Below, piece after piece: positions 1-7,385 of a stretch of DNA of 14,521 bases. A program made the position numbers and the translations under genes. The stretch comes from DASVWZ01 sp036392935 (GTDB lineage: Bacteria > Acidobacteriota > Terriglobia > Terriglobales > Acidobacteriaceae). Location: assembly GCA_036392935.1 (NCBI GenBank), contig DASVWZ010000206.1, positions 1 through 14,521 on the forward strand, given 5' to 3'. Numbering within the stretch: the stretch's first letter is position 1; every line of letters begins with the position of its first letter. The notes beneath the pieces are model-generated. The model was not told the DNA's origin. It saw only the letters and a list, made by a program, of their open reading frames with translations, and did no database searches.

Positions 1-30
1 ACGAACCCTTATCGCCCCCACACCCTAACC

Positions 31-80
31 ATTGTCATCCCGAGCGGAGCGCAGCGCCAGCGAGCGCAGTCGAGGGACCT
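31..80. repeat. Dispersed intergenic repeat of the GTCATCCCGAGCG type
   Basis: The segment opens with TTGTCATCCCGAGCGGAGCG, runs through purine/GC-rich AGCG steps, and ends with GTCGAGGGACCT. From general knowledge, many near-identical copies of this element (consensus close to GTCATCC[CT]GAGCG ... GTCGA[AG]GGA[CT]CT) lie between genes in Acidobacteriota genomes. Only one copy is present here, so its repetitive nature is recalled and not shown by the window. It sits downstream of the peptidase gene, outside any convincing coding region. The rest of 1-175 is GC-rich (CCGCCG runs) with no gene I can support. Confidence 0.6.
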
Positions 81-175
81 TGCGTTCCCAAAAACGCCGG
101 CGACCACTCCACCACCATCGACATAAACGCCGCCGCCGCCGAACCCGCCACGCCGCGGAGAATGTTCTGCCGCCG

Positions 176-2335
176 CTACTTCTGCGTCTCTTCCAATCCG
201 CGATACTTCAACATCGCCTTGGGATCGGGAGCTCCGCCGCGCCAACCGTCATACATTTTTTCCAGGTCCTGCGTGTTGCCGCGCGAAAGCACCAGCTTGC
301 GGAAGCGGTCGCCGTTGGCTCGAGTCAGGCCGCCGCTATCGAGAAAATGCTGGTAGGCGTCGTCGGCCAGCATCTGCGTCCACAGATACGCATAGTAGCC
401 GGCGCTGTAACCATCGCCGCTCCATATGTGGGCAAAGTACGACGACCGATAGCGCGGCGGAACGTAATTCACCGCCAGATGTGTCTTCTCGAGCGCCTGC
501 TTCTCGAATTGATCGGGCTGCTGCAGCGGCGCATCCGCGCTCAGCAGGTGCCATTGCATATCGAGCTCGGCGGCGGCAAACAGTTCGGTCATGCCATATC
601 CGCTGTTGAACCGATCGGCCTTGCGAATTCGCGCAGCCAGTTCTTCCGGCATGGGTTCGCCGGTTTTGTAGTGCTTGGCGTAATGCGCAAACACCGAAGG
701 ATACAGCGCCCAGTGTTCGTTGAACTGCGAGGGAAACTCGACAAAATCCCGTGCCGTAGAGGTTCCGGCAAGAAACGGCCACTGCGCGTCCGAAAACATG
801 CCGTGCAAGGCGTGGCCGAACTCGTGGAACATGGTCACCACATCGCTAAAGCTGATCAGCGCCGGCTCGCCCTCGGCTGGCTTCGAGAAATTCGCCACGT
901 TATAAACCACCGGCGTGGTTCCCATCAGCCGCGATTGCCCCACGAAATCGGACATCCACGCGCCGCCGCGCTTGTTGTCGCGCTTGAAATAGTCGCAATA
1001 AAAAAGCGCCAGGTGTTTGCCGTTGCTGTCGAAAACTTCGAAGACCCGCACGTCCGGCTGATAAACCGGAATGTCGTGCCGCTCTTTGAAAGTAATGCCG
1101 TAAAGCTGCGTCGCCGCATAAAACACGCCGTTCTCGAGCACATTGTTGAGCTCGAAATACGGCTTCACTTGTGCGTCGTCGAGATCGTAGCGGGCTTTGC
1201 GCACCTGCTCCGAATAAAAATTCCAGTCCCACGGCTGGACCTGAAAGCCGCCGTTCTGCGAGTCGATAATTTGCTGGATATCTTTTGCTTCGCGCGCCGC
1301 CACTGCAGTCGCGGCGGGAACGATCGCATCCATGAATTTCAACGCGTTCTCCGGCGTCTTCGCCATCTGGTCTTCGATCTTCCACGAGGCGTAATTCGGA
1401 TAGCCCAGCAACTTGGCTTTCTCGGCCCGAATCTGTGCCACGCGTGCAATCGTGTCGCGCGTGTCGTTGGCATCGCCGCGCTCGGTTCGGTTCCACGAAT
1501 GTTCGAACACTGCCTGCCGCGTCGCGCGGTCGGTCAGCGAAACCAGATCTGGCTGTTGGGTTGTGTTCTGCAACGGCAGCACAAAGCCGTCTTGTTTACG
1601 ATCTTTGGCAACCGCCTCGGCGCCGGCAATGCGCGCGTCAGAAAGACCTGCCAGCGCGGATTTGTCCGTCGTCGAATACGCACCCGCTTTGTTCGCCGCC
1701 AGCAATTTGTTGGTGAAAGCCGTCGTCAGCGTCGACGCTTCCTCGTTCAGCTTCTTGATCTGTACCTTATCGGCCTCGCTCAAATTGGCGCCGGCGTGGA
1801 CAAAGCGGTCGTAATAGCGCTCCACCAGCCGCAGCGATTCGGGATCGAGATTCAGAGACTGGCGCTGTTTATAGATCGCCGAGACGCGCTCAAAGAGCTT
1901 CTCGTTCAGGAAAATAAAGTCGTCATGCGCGGCGAGTTTCGGCGATTCGGCGGTGTCAATGTCCTGCAGCTTGGGATTGGTGTTTGCGCCCGTCACCGCA
2001 TTGAATGCCGAATTGGCGCGGTCCAGCAGTTGGCCACTCTTCTCGAGCGCCACGATCGTATTATCGAACGTCGGCGCAGCGGGATTGTTCGCAATCGCCA
2101 GCACTTCCTCGCGCTGCTGCGCCATGCCGGCTTCAATCGCCGGCTGGTAATCGTCGTCGGTGATCTTGTCGAACGGCGGCGCTTTGAACGGCAACGTGCT
2201 CGGCGCGTAGAACGGGTTCGACGGCCCAAACGCGCTTGCCGGTTTAGTGGAATCCTGTGCGAGTGCGTCAACGCTGGTGAGAGAACTCATGATAGTCAGA
2301 ATAACGGCTGCGCAGCGAACTTGGATAGTGGTCAT
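176..2335 (-). CDS. dcp: Secreted M3-family zinc peptidyl-dipeptidase (Dcp-like)
   Basis: This is a 719-residue zinc metallopeptidase that likely removes dipeptides from the C-termini of oligopeptides in the periplasm. The M3 zinc motif HEFGH lies at residues 504-508, within FHEFGHALHG, and the third ligand E533 (VEFPSQ) follows 25 residues after the second His, as the family requires. The C-terminal block HIWSGDGYSAGYYAYLW around the substrate-binding tyrosines is also typical. E. coli Dcp has about 680 residues, so this one is full length plus a leader. I chose the ATG at 2335 because it gives a clean signal peptide (hydrophobic residues 8-20, cleavage after ALA at 24-26). The frame stays open upstream to a TTG at 2398, but that adds unlike residues in front of the leader. 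No good Shine-Dalgarno is visible. It lies 100 bp downstream of tdh on the same strand and may be co-transcribed with it. Oligopeptidase A is the main alternative, but the signal peptide favours Dcp. Confidence 0.93.
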   Translation of the reverse strand: MTTIQVRCAAVILTIMSSLTSVDALAQDSTKPASAFGPSNPFYAPSTLPFKAPPFDKITDDDYQPAIEAGMAQQREEVLAIANNPAAPTFDNTIVALEKSGQLLDRANSAFNAVTGANTNPKLQDIDTAESPKLAAHDDFIFLNEKLFERVSAIYKQRQSLNLDPESLRLVERYYDRFVHAGANLSEADKVQIKKLNEEASTLTTAFTNKLLAANKAGAYSTTDKSALAGLSDARIAGAEAVAKDRKQDGFVLPLQNTTQQPDLVSLTDRATRQAVFEHSWNRTERGDANDTRDTIARVAQIRAEKAKLLGYPNYASWKIEDQMAKTPENALKFMDAIVPAATAVAAREAKDIQQIIDSQNGGFQVQPWDWNFYSEQVRKARYDLDDAQVKPYFELNNVLENGVFYAATQLYGITFKERHDIPVYQPDVRVFEVFDSNGKHLALFYCDYFKRDNKRGGAWMSDFVGQSRLMGTTPVVYNVANFSKPAEGEPALISFSDVVTMFHEFGHALHGMFSDAQWPFLAGTSTARDFVEFPSQFNEHWALYPSVFAHYAKHYKTGEPMPEELAARIRKADRFNSGYGMTELFAAAELDMQWHLLSADAPLQQPDQFEKQALEKTHLAVNYVPPRYRSSYFAHIWSGDGYSAGYYAYLWTQMLADDAYQHFLDSGGLTRANGDRFRKLVLSRGNTQDLEKMYDGWRGGAPDPKAMLKYRGLEETQK

Positions 2336-2435
2336 AAGGAAGTGAGATGCGTTCTTGATTATACCGGCCAACCAGTTTTGGACGGCTGAGCCGGGCAAAG
2401 GTGAGTGAAGACAGCGCTCGTCCGCGCTTCGGCCT

Positions 2436-3488
2436 TTATTTCGTCCCGTTCGGATACACCAGAATCTTGCTCGACTCGCCGGTTTTCAGCCGGCTCATGG
2501 CCTTGGAGAAATCCTTCATGGAAATGCGGTCGGTGATCACCGGATGCAGATCGAGTTTGCCCGCCTTGAGCAGCGCGGTCATCTGGTACCAGGTCTGATA
2601 CATGCGGCGTCCGTTGATGCCTTGCACCGTGATGCCTTTGAAAATGATGTCTTCGGAGAAGTTAAGCGGGATGGGTTTCGAGGTCAGACCGAGCAGCGAG
2701 ATTCGGCCGCCGCGGCGCACCGAATCGAAGGCTGTTCGAATCGCGTCCGGATGTCCGGCCATTTCGAGCACCACATCGACGCCCAAGCCGCCGGTTCGTT
2801 CCATAATGACTGCCGTAGCGTTTTCTTTCGATGGGTCAATAGTGACGTCAGCCTTCATTTCCTTGGCAAGTTTGCGCCGGTGTTCGTTAACCTCGATGGC
2901 GAAGACTTGCGTGGCTCCCAGCGCGCGGGCTACGGCGATGGAAAAAAGTCCGATAGGACCGCAACCCGTGACGGCGACGGTTTTCGCGGCGATCTCGCCC
3001 GCGAGCACGGTGTGGACTGCATTGCCCAGCGGATCGAGGATCGAAGCGTATTCCAGAGGAATCGCGGGATCGAGCTTCCAGATATTGGATTCGGGAATGA
3101 CAACGTACTCGGCGAAAGCGCCGTCGGCATCGACGCCGATGATCTTCACGTTCTGGCAGATATGCGCATCACCCGTACGGCACTGCAGGCATTTACCGCA
3201 GGCCACGTGCATCTCGGCGGAAACGAAATCGCCTTCCTTGACGCTGGTGACTTCGTCGCCAAAGGCGACCACCTCGCCGCAGAATTCGTGGCCCGGAATC
3301 AGCGGTGGATGAATGCGCCCTTGCGCCCAGCGGTCCCATTCGTAGATATGAAGATCGGTGCCGCAGATGGAAGCCACTTTGACTTTGACCAGAACGTCGT
3401 TGCGGCCGAACGCCGGAATCTTGACTTCGCGGACTTCCGCTCCAGGAGCGGCTTCGGGCTTTACTACGGCGAGCATTGTGTCAGACAT
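2436..3488 (-). CDS. tdh: L-threonine 3-dehydrogenase (zinc-dependent)
   Basis: This 350-residue medium-chain dehydrogenase oxidises L-threonine to 2-amino-3-ketobutyrate with NAD+. The catalytic zinc site is visible as C42 in SICGTDLHIYEWD, with H67 and E68 in PGHEFCGEV. The structural zinc is held by C97, C100, C103 and C111. DPLGNAVHT at 152-160 and the nucleotide-binding turn GCGPIG at 175-180 match E. coli Tdh with a constant four-residue offset, and the later NGRRMYQTWYQM block is also typical of Tdh rather than other sorbitol/alcohol dehydrogenases. The start is an ATG; a second Met at residue 5 is possible. The usual partner kbl (2-amino-3-ketobutyrate CoA ligase) is not in the window. 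If it is absent elsewhere, the product would go to aminoacetone. The 121-bp spacer upstream has no promoter I would commit to. Confidence 0.95.
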   Translation of the reverse strand: MSDTMLAVVKPEAAPGAEVREVKIPAFGRNDVLVKVKVASICGTDLHIYEWDRWAQGRIHPPLIPGHEFCGEVVAFGDEVTSVKEGDFVSAEMHVACGKCLQCRTGDAHICQNVKIIGVDADGAFAEYVVIPESNIWKLDPAIPLEYASILDPLGNAVHTVLAGEIAAKTVAVTGCGPIGLFSIAVARALGATQVFAIEVNEHRRKLAKEMKADVTIDPSKENATAVIMERTGGLGVDVVLEMAGHPDAIRTAFDSVRRGGRISLLGLTSKPIPLNFSEDIIFKGITVQGINGRRMYQTWYQMTALLKAGKLDLHPVITDRISMKDFSKAMSRLKTGESSKILVYPNGTK

Positions 3489-3609
3489 ACCGGCGACCTA
3501 TATAGACGAGTTGAGAAAACAAAACGGTTCATCTTACCACTGGACGGTACTTTGGTTTCAATTGCCGTTAGCCGTATGAACTGACGGTGCCCAACGACCG
3601 TGCGACAGT

Positions 3610-4164
3610 CTAAGCCTTCTGCTCAAACTTGGCCCGCATTTGCGAATCGAATTCCTTCGATTTACCGCGCGGCACGCTCAAGGTCTTCCAGTCCGACGAA
3701 CGGAGATGTTTGGCCAGGAAGACAATTTGTCCGACATGTGATGCGTGGTGCGCCAGAGAGCGATTGAGTGCCTGCAAGACCGTGTGCGGTTCGGCGCGAA
3801 TCGTGACCGTGCGTTCGAGATCGTCCGGCGTAAGGCTTTTGATGGTGGAAAAAAGAATCTCCCACGACTCGTCCCACCAGCGCATGAGTTCGGCGCGAGT
3901 CGTGGCCGGTGTGATTTCGAACTCCGTGTCGCGCTGCCGATTCGGCTTCTCGCCATCGGTGGTCAGGAAGTCCGTGAAGCGCGAGCGAAGATTCCCGGCG
4001 ATGTGCTTCATCAGGATGGCAACCGAATTCGATTCGGGGTCGAGCGTAACGAACAGTTCTTCGTCCTTCAACTGCTCGACCGCTCCTTCGCCCATGCGTT
4101 TGTAGCCGCGGAACTGGCGCGAAGCCTCATCGAGATAGTGCTGGCCAAAGTCAGGAGAGTTCAT
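3610..4164 (-). CDS. DinB-superfamily protein (DUF1572-like)
   Basis: This 184-residue protein is predicted to form the four-helix DinB/YfiT fold with one metal site. The likely metal ligands are H54 in MKHIAGN and the H139/H143 pair in AHHASHVGQ, which is the DinB-superfamily pattern (HxxGN early, HxxxHxGQ late). WWDESW near residue 96 and the C-terminal PRGKSKEF fit the DUF1572 group. Proteins of this superfamily include thiol-S-transferases and many without known activity, so the reaction cannot be stated. The ATG at 4164 has no recognisable Shine-Dalgarno. It lies 22 bp downstream of the membrane-protein gene on the same strand, suggesting co-transcription. Confidence 0.85.
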   Translation of the reverse strand: MNSPDFGQHYLDEASRQFRGYKRMGEGAVEQLKDEELFVTLDPESNSVAILMKHIAGNLRSRFTDFLTTDGEKPNRQRDTEFEITPATTRAELMRWWDESWEILFSTIKSLTPDDLERTVTIRAEPHTVLQALNRSLAHHASHVGQIVFLAKHLRSSDWKTLSVPRGKSKEFDSQMRAKFEQKA

Positions 4165-4186
4165 GAATCAAGCATAGAACACTTTC

Positions 4187-4531
4187 TTAAGTGGTTTGCG
4201 CCGGATAAGTTCCCGGAGGTTGCAGCGGATAAGGCACCGGCGACATCGCCGCCACATTCACCTCGATGCCGCCCACCCATTTGGCGAACAGGTTGTAGAG
4301 CGCCGCGCCGATAGCGCCGAAGATGAAGCCGATCACGCCGTAAAAGATTGGCATCATAATCGCAACCACCAGCCCAATAACTCCGGTAAAGGGAGCATTC
4401 TTGGCGCCGGTCATCGCTCCGAGCGCCGACATCAGAAGAAAGAAAGGCGCGAAGATCAGGCCGAACGTAGCCTGAATCAGCGCCATGATTTTGGCGGCAG
4501 AAAATACCCCGACCGATTGAATGACCCTCAT
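4187..4531 (-). CDS. Small membrane protein of unknown function
   Basis: This is a 114-residue protein of no function known to me. Two strongly hydrophobic stretches, about residues 18-40 and 49-76, predict two membrane spans. A conserved-looking segment, LYNLFAKWVGGIEV (79-92), follows, then a short Pro/Tyr-rich tail. It resembles small conserved hypothetical proteins I recall from Acidobacteriota (possibly DUF3566-like), but I cannot confirm a family. The start at 4531 is chosen because a strong GGAGG (4537-4541) stands five to six bases ahead of it. The open frame reaches back to 4567, but those 12 residues would cover the ribosome-binding site. It is probably the first gene of a pair with the DinB-like gene. 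Confidence 0.8.
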   Translation of the reverse strand: MRVIQSVGVFSAAKIMALIQATFGLIFAPFFLLMSALGAMTGAKNAPFTGVIGLVVAIMMPIFYGVIGFIFGAIGAALYNLFAKWVGGIEVNVAAMSPVPYPLQPPGTYPAQTT

Positions 4532-4534
4532 CGC

Positions 4535-4541
4535 TTCCTCC
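4535..4541 (-). promoter_or_regulatory. Ribosome-binding site fixing the start at 4531
   Basis: On the minus strand the sequence GGAGGAA is followed by GCG and the ATG at 4531. It is the best Shine-Dalgarno match in the left half of the window, and it argues against the longer reading that starts at 4567. Confidence 0.75.
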
Positions 4542-4753
4542 GTTTCCAGATTCGCCGGCAGTAACACCGCCTAAAGCCCGCCAGCCGAGTCGCAGCAAGT
4601 GTACGCTGGTTTGCCGGGAGTTAACGTAAATCATGGTGGAATTTCTGCAACCTCAGGTATTTCGGGGTTGTTCCGCACTCTGCCGTGTGCTAGAAACGGC
4701 TTATAGGGAATGCGTTGCGAACGCGCGCCCCGCAGCCAGTTTCCGTCATTCGC

Positions 4754-5155
4754 ATGAGCGCAAGAGCCAAAGCCGCAAGAGCCGTCAAGCCGGACGAGGT
4801 TGTCATCCCGGAGAAGCTCTATTTCCGCATTGGCGAAGTTGCCAAGCTGTGTCATTTGCCGGCATACGTATTGCGCTTCTGGGAGAGCGAATTCTCCCAG
4901 CTCAAGCCAACCAAAGGCAGCACCGGCCAGCGCATGTACCGGCGCAAAGATGTTGAGACCGTGCTGCTGATCAAGAAGCTGCTTTACGAGGAAGGGTTCA
5001 CCATCGCCGGCGCGCGCCAGCACCTGAAAGAACAGAAAGGCGACCGGACGCAGAGCATACTGCCGTTTCCCGCGCGCAGCGCCGCAGACCTGAAAGAAAT
5101 CCGTCAGGGATTGAAAGATATTCTCGGGATACTTTCCGCCAAGCGCTCCGGCTGA
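4754..5155 (+). CDS. MerR-family transcriptional regulator
   Basis: This is a 133-residue DNA-binding regulator. The MerR helix-turn-helix starts at LYFRIGEVAKLC (22-33), is followed by LPAYVLRFWESEF (35-47), and has a wing ending in GQRMYRRKDVE (58-68). A helical segment (LLIKKLLYEEGFTIAGARQHL, 71-91) completes the domain. The tail of about 40 residues is too short for a classical effector-binding domain. There is no cysteine set like those of the metal-sensing MerR/CueR/ZntR proteins, so metal sensing is unlikely. The ATG at 4754 starts close to the domain; a TTG at 4715 would add 13 residues and cannot be excluded. It is divergent from the membrane-protein gene across about 220 bp, and its stop codon abuts that of the converging FGE-like gene. 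Its target genes are not evident. Confidence 0.9.
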   Translation: MSARAKAARAVKPDEVVIPEKLYFRIGEVAKLCHLPAYVLRFWESEFSQLKPTKGSTGQRMYRRKDVETVLLIKKLLYEEGFTIAGARQHLKEQKGDRTQSILPFPARSAADLKEIRQGLKDILGILSAKRSG

Positions 5156-5884
5156 TCAACCCGCGTCGCAGGCCACGCGAAAGCCGTAATCGGCATACTG
5201 AAACTGCGGAGGAATACTCGACCGCGCCGCGCACCGCGCAACCTTAATGTGATGGCGCCACGAACCTCCGCGGGAAGCTTTGCGCTGGCCGCCTTCTGGA
5301 CCCCGCGGATTGCGCTCAGGAGCAACGGCGTAATAGCCGGGATCGAACCAGTCGCTGCACCACTCGTGCACGTTTTCGCAGATGTCATACAGTCCGAAGC
5401 CATTTGGCGCGTATTGCGCAACCGGTTCCGGTCCAGTCAGCCAGCGCTGACCGTAATTTGGCAAAGACTCTGGCGGTTCATCTCCCCAGGGAAATTGCCG
5501 GCCATCAGCTCCGCCGAGGGCAGCGTATTCCCACTCGGCTTCGGTCGGCAAGCGGAATCGTAATCGGGATCGCTGGCTGAGCCAGTCGCAATATTGGCCC
5601 GCTTCGAACCAGCTGACTGCGACCACAGGTTGTCGCGCATGATCGAACTTGGGATCAGCCCAATGAGGCGGCGGCATTGCGCCAGTGTCGCCAAGAAACA
5701 CCGAGTAATCCGCGTTGGTCACTTGGCATGCAGCCACGCAAAAGTCATCCACCCAGACGCGACGCACCGGACGTTCGTTATCCTGGCCGGTTTCAGAACC
5801 CATCAGGAACCATCCGGCAGGAATGCGAACCAGTGTTGGCGGCGAGAAATGCGCCGGCGGAACCGATTCTGCCGCTGAAGCCAT
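5156..5884 (-). CDS. FGE/SUMF1-fold protein without the catalytic cysteine pair
   Basis: This 242-residue protein has the formylglycine-generating-enzyme (SUMF1) fold. Family landmarks appear in order: VRIPAGWFLMGS (19-30), the VTNADYSVFL segment (55-64), VVAVSWFEAGQYCDWL (87-102), RLPTEAEWEYAA (111-122), FPWGDE (131-136), GLYDICENVHEWCSDWF (164-180), RGGSW (205-209), CAARS (218-222) and GFRVA (234-238). In true FGE the strand between GGS and RCAARS carries the two redox cysteines. Here it reads GGSWRHHIKVARCAARS, which is shorter and has neither, so sulfatase activation is unlikely. No sulfatase gene is nearby. The fold is shared with proteins such as EgtB and PvdO and with protein-binding relatives. 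No signal peptide is evident. It is transcribed away from the gene at 6074. Confidence 0.88.
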   Translation of the reverse strand: MASAAESVPPAHFSPPTLVRIPAGWFLMGSETGQDNERPVRRVWVDDFCVAACQVTNADYSVFLGDTGAMPPPHWADPKFDHARQPVVAVSWFEAGQYCDWLSQRSRLRFRLPTEAEWEYAALGGADGRQFPWGDEPPESLPNYGQRWLTGPEPVAQYAPNGFGLYDICENVHEWCSDWFDPGYYAVAPERNPRGPEGGQRKASRGGSWRHHIKVARCAARSSIPPQFQYADYGFRVACDAG

Positions 5885-5958
5885 AGCCAGAGGCTAGCAC
5901 GAAGGCTAACAGCTCAGCGCGGCCTCGCCTTTCCGAGAGAAGGAAGTCTCTAAGCGCG

Positions 5959-5978
5959 ATGGCAAGCACTTTTGCCAT
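5959..5978. promoter_or_regulatory. Perfect 7-bp inverted repeat in a divergent spacer
   Basis: ATGGCAA (5959-5965) and TTGCCAT (5972-5978) are perfect reverse complements separated by six bases, GCACTT. The site lies between the divergent starts at 5884 and 6074, a plausible place for an operator. It could equally form a hairpin. No matching second copy was noticed in the window, and the binding protein is unknown. Confidence 0.4.
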
Positions 5979-6022
5979 TCCTGTGGCGGCGATCTTGTAG
6001 TAACATGCTTCGGTCTAACCGA

Positions 6023-6044
6023 TGCGCTGGCGCGGGGCAGCGCA
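6023..6044 (+). other. Hairpin in the leader of the exported-protein gene
   Basis: TGCGCTG (6023-6029) pairs perfectly with CAGCGCA (6038-6044) across an eight-base GC-rich loop. It ends 29 bases ahead of the ATG at 6074, so it would probably fold in the mRNA leader. It does not cover the ribosome-binding site GGGAGG (6064-6069). Whether it regulates or stabilises the message is not shown. Confidence 0.4.
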
Positions 6045-6073
6045 AAGCATATCCACATCTCTCGGGAGGCTGT

Positions 6074-7351
6074 ATGAAGTCTAGCGGTAGGGTTTTCCAG
6101 GGTATCGTTTTCGCGTCCATTGTGTTGGCTGCTTGTTCGACCATCGCTTTCGCACAACTTCAGGCTGCGCCCACAGGGCAGAACGCCGGAGTTTGTGGTG
6201 GCCAGCAGTTCTGCTATGAAACCAACGATTTTGTGGCCACGGTCACCGATTTTCGCACCAGCAGCGCTCAGAATGGCTGGGGCACGAAGCTGATTGACAT
6301 GATGGTGCACTTCCAGAACAAGACCAACCAGCCTTTGGGTCTGGGTTATGTGGACGGCTCCGGATATGCGCTCGATGAACGCGGAAACCGCTACGGCCTG
6401 AACGCCGGCGCCGGAGGCATCCGCGGCATGGGAGTCATCTCAGGGAATAATCCGAATCCGCAATTCACGCTGTCACCCGGCGGTGGCGGCGATGCCCGAT
6501 TCGAACTGGGTTTTAATCCCGGACAGGCGATTCTTGGGCAAACCTTCGAAGTCGGCCTCGAATTCCGCGAAATCAACAGTGTAGGAACCGGCCAATATCA
6601 GTTGGGCAACGACACGCTGGTTCACTACACCGGTCTGGCCAACGGAGCCGTCATGGCACCGGCCGGGGCGATGGCCGGATCACCCGCAACGAACGGGCAG
6701 ATGCCTGGCCAAACCGCTCAGGGCCAACCCTGCACCACTGGCACAACAACGGGGAGTAATGGAGTGCAACAAGGGACAAGCACAGCCACCAACGCGATTT
6801 CGCAGGTTGGCTCCATGCTGCACGGGCAGAGCGCCGGAACGACTGCATCCAACGTCGCGGGTGCCGTTCCCTGCATGCCTGCCGGAGCGAGCGGGCTGAT
6901 GAACAGCGTTGGGTCGGTTGCGCCAGCCCTGGGCAGCATGGGAGCTGCGCAGAATAACGGAGTTTATACCGCACCCGGCAACTACACCAATCCGGGCACG
7001 TACACCGCACCCGGCACGTATAACAGCGCTCCGGCAAACTACTCAACCTCGCCTTACGGCACGGTAGCGCCGGCCACCACCGGGACTTCGGCGGTGCAAC
7101 CGATTCCGACGGCCAAAACATCGACCCCGGTTCCTGCGGTCAAAACGACGGCTCCCGCAGTGTCGGCTCAGCCGGTCCCTGCGGTCAAGACTGCGACTCC
7201 GATCGCAACCACGTCCACCATAGCTCCGTCGGCAACAGCCCAACCAGTCCCAGCCGCGAAGGTGACGCAAATCACTCCGCCGGCGGCCACACCCGCGAAG
7301 CCGGCGCCCGCTGCGGTGAACAAGAACGCAAAGCCGGTGAAGAAGAACTAA
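6074..7351 (+). CDS. Exported protein with repetitive Pro/Ala/Thr/Tyr-rich tail
   Basis: This is a 425-residue exported protein of unknown function. The leader is hydrophobic from residue 9 to 25. It could be cut by signal peptidase I after IAFA (residue 25), or it could be a lipoprotein because LAAC (18-21) fits a lipobox. Residues from about 26 to 195 form one globular region (FVATVTDFRTSS, IDMMVHFQNKTNQPLGLGYV, GQTFEVGLEFREIN) that looks like an immunoglobulin-like beta domain. Residues from about 200 on are low complexity, with a YTAPG(N/T)Y repeat near 297-325, then copies of QPVPAVKT, ending in the basic KPVKKN. Such tails can span or bind the cell wall, but that is inference. The ATG at 6074 is supported by GGGAGG (6064-6069) and by the leader peptide; the frame is open upstream to 5972. 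It is divergent from the FGE-like gene and convergent with the gene ending at 7386. Confidence 0.85.
   Translation: MKSSGRVFQGIVFASIVLAACSTIAFAQLQAAPTGQNAGVCGGQQFCYETNDFVATVTDFRTSSAQNGWGTKLIDMMVHFQNKTNQPLGLGYVDGSGYALDERGNRYGLNAGAGGIRGMGVISGNNPNPQFTLSPGGGGDARFELGFNPGQAILGQTFEVGLEFREINSVGTGQYQLGNDTLVHYTGLANGAVMAPAGAMAGSPATNGQMPGQTAQGQPCTTGTTTGSNGVQQGTSTATNAISQVGSMLHGQSAGTTASNVAGAVPCMPAGASGLMNSVGSVAPALGSMGAAQNNGVYTAPGNYTNPGTYTAPGTYNSAPANYSTSPYGTVAPATTGTSAVQPIPTAKTSTPVPAVKTTAPAVSAQPVPAVKTATPIATTSTIAPSATAQPVPAAKVTQITPPAATPAKPAPAAVNKNAKPVKKN
6962..7047 (+). repeat. Tandem YTAPG-type coding repeat
   Basis: The translated stretch reads VYTAPGNYTNPGTYTAPGTY and continues with related NYST/PYGT steps. 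The DNA underneath is also repetitive, with TACACCGCACCCGGCAC and close variants. It encodes the start of the low-complexity tail of the exported protein. Confidence 0.7.
7127..7263 (+). repeat. Three imperfect copies of a VPAVKT-coding unit
   Basis: CCGGTTCCTGCGGTCAAAAC (7127-7146) and CCGGTCCCTGCGGTCAAGAC (7172-7191) differ at two bases. A third, more diverged copy lies at about 7244-7263. They encode (Q/T)PVPA(V/A)K units in the Pro/Ala-rich tail. The changes sit largely in third codon positions, suggesting selection on the peptide. Confidence 0.65.
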
Positions 7352-7385
7352 GACAGACGTTTGAGCTGGGAGGCGGATCCAGCGA

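Noticed and set aside
32..2389. Long open frame of 785 codons on the plus strand opposite dcp
   Set aside because: It is antisense to a clear M3 peptidase across almost its full length, is extremely Arg/His-rich with no recognisable domain, and such mirror frames are common in high-GC genes.
2407..2430. AGCGC...GCGCT inverted repeat between tdh and dcp as a terminator
   Set aside because: The stem is only five base pairs and no T-run follows on the minus strand.
3489..3570. Minus-strand TTGAAA and TAAGAT boxes upstream of tdh as a promoter
   Set aside because: Their spacing is about 19 bases, longer than normal, and other placements are no better.
2544..3584. Open frame of 346 codons opposite tdh
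   Set aside because: Antisense shadow of a well-conserved enzyme; its composition is unlike a real protein and no motif was seen.
4668..4696. TTGTTC-17 bp-TAGAAA as a promoter for the MerR gene
   Set aside because: Only three of six and four of six matches to the sigma-70 boxes; too weak to annotate.
4754..5155. Metal-sensing MerR regulator controlling the His/Cys-rich genes
   Set aside because: The protein lacks the metal-binding cysteines of CueR/ZntR/MerR and lies several genes away; no evidence links them.
6651..7121. Minus-strand frame of 156 codons opposite the repetitive tail
   Set aside because: Rich in Cys, Arg and Trp as expected from the reverse of Pro/Ala/Thr codons; no leader or domain.
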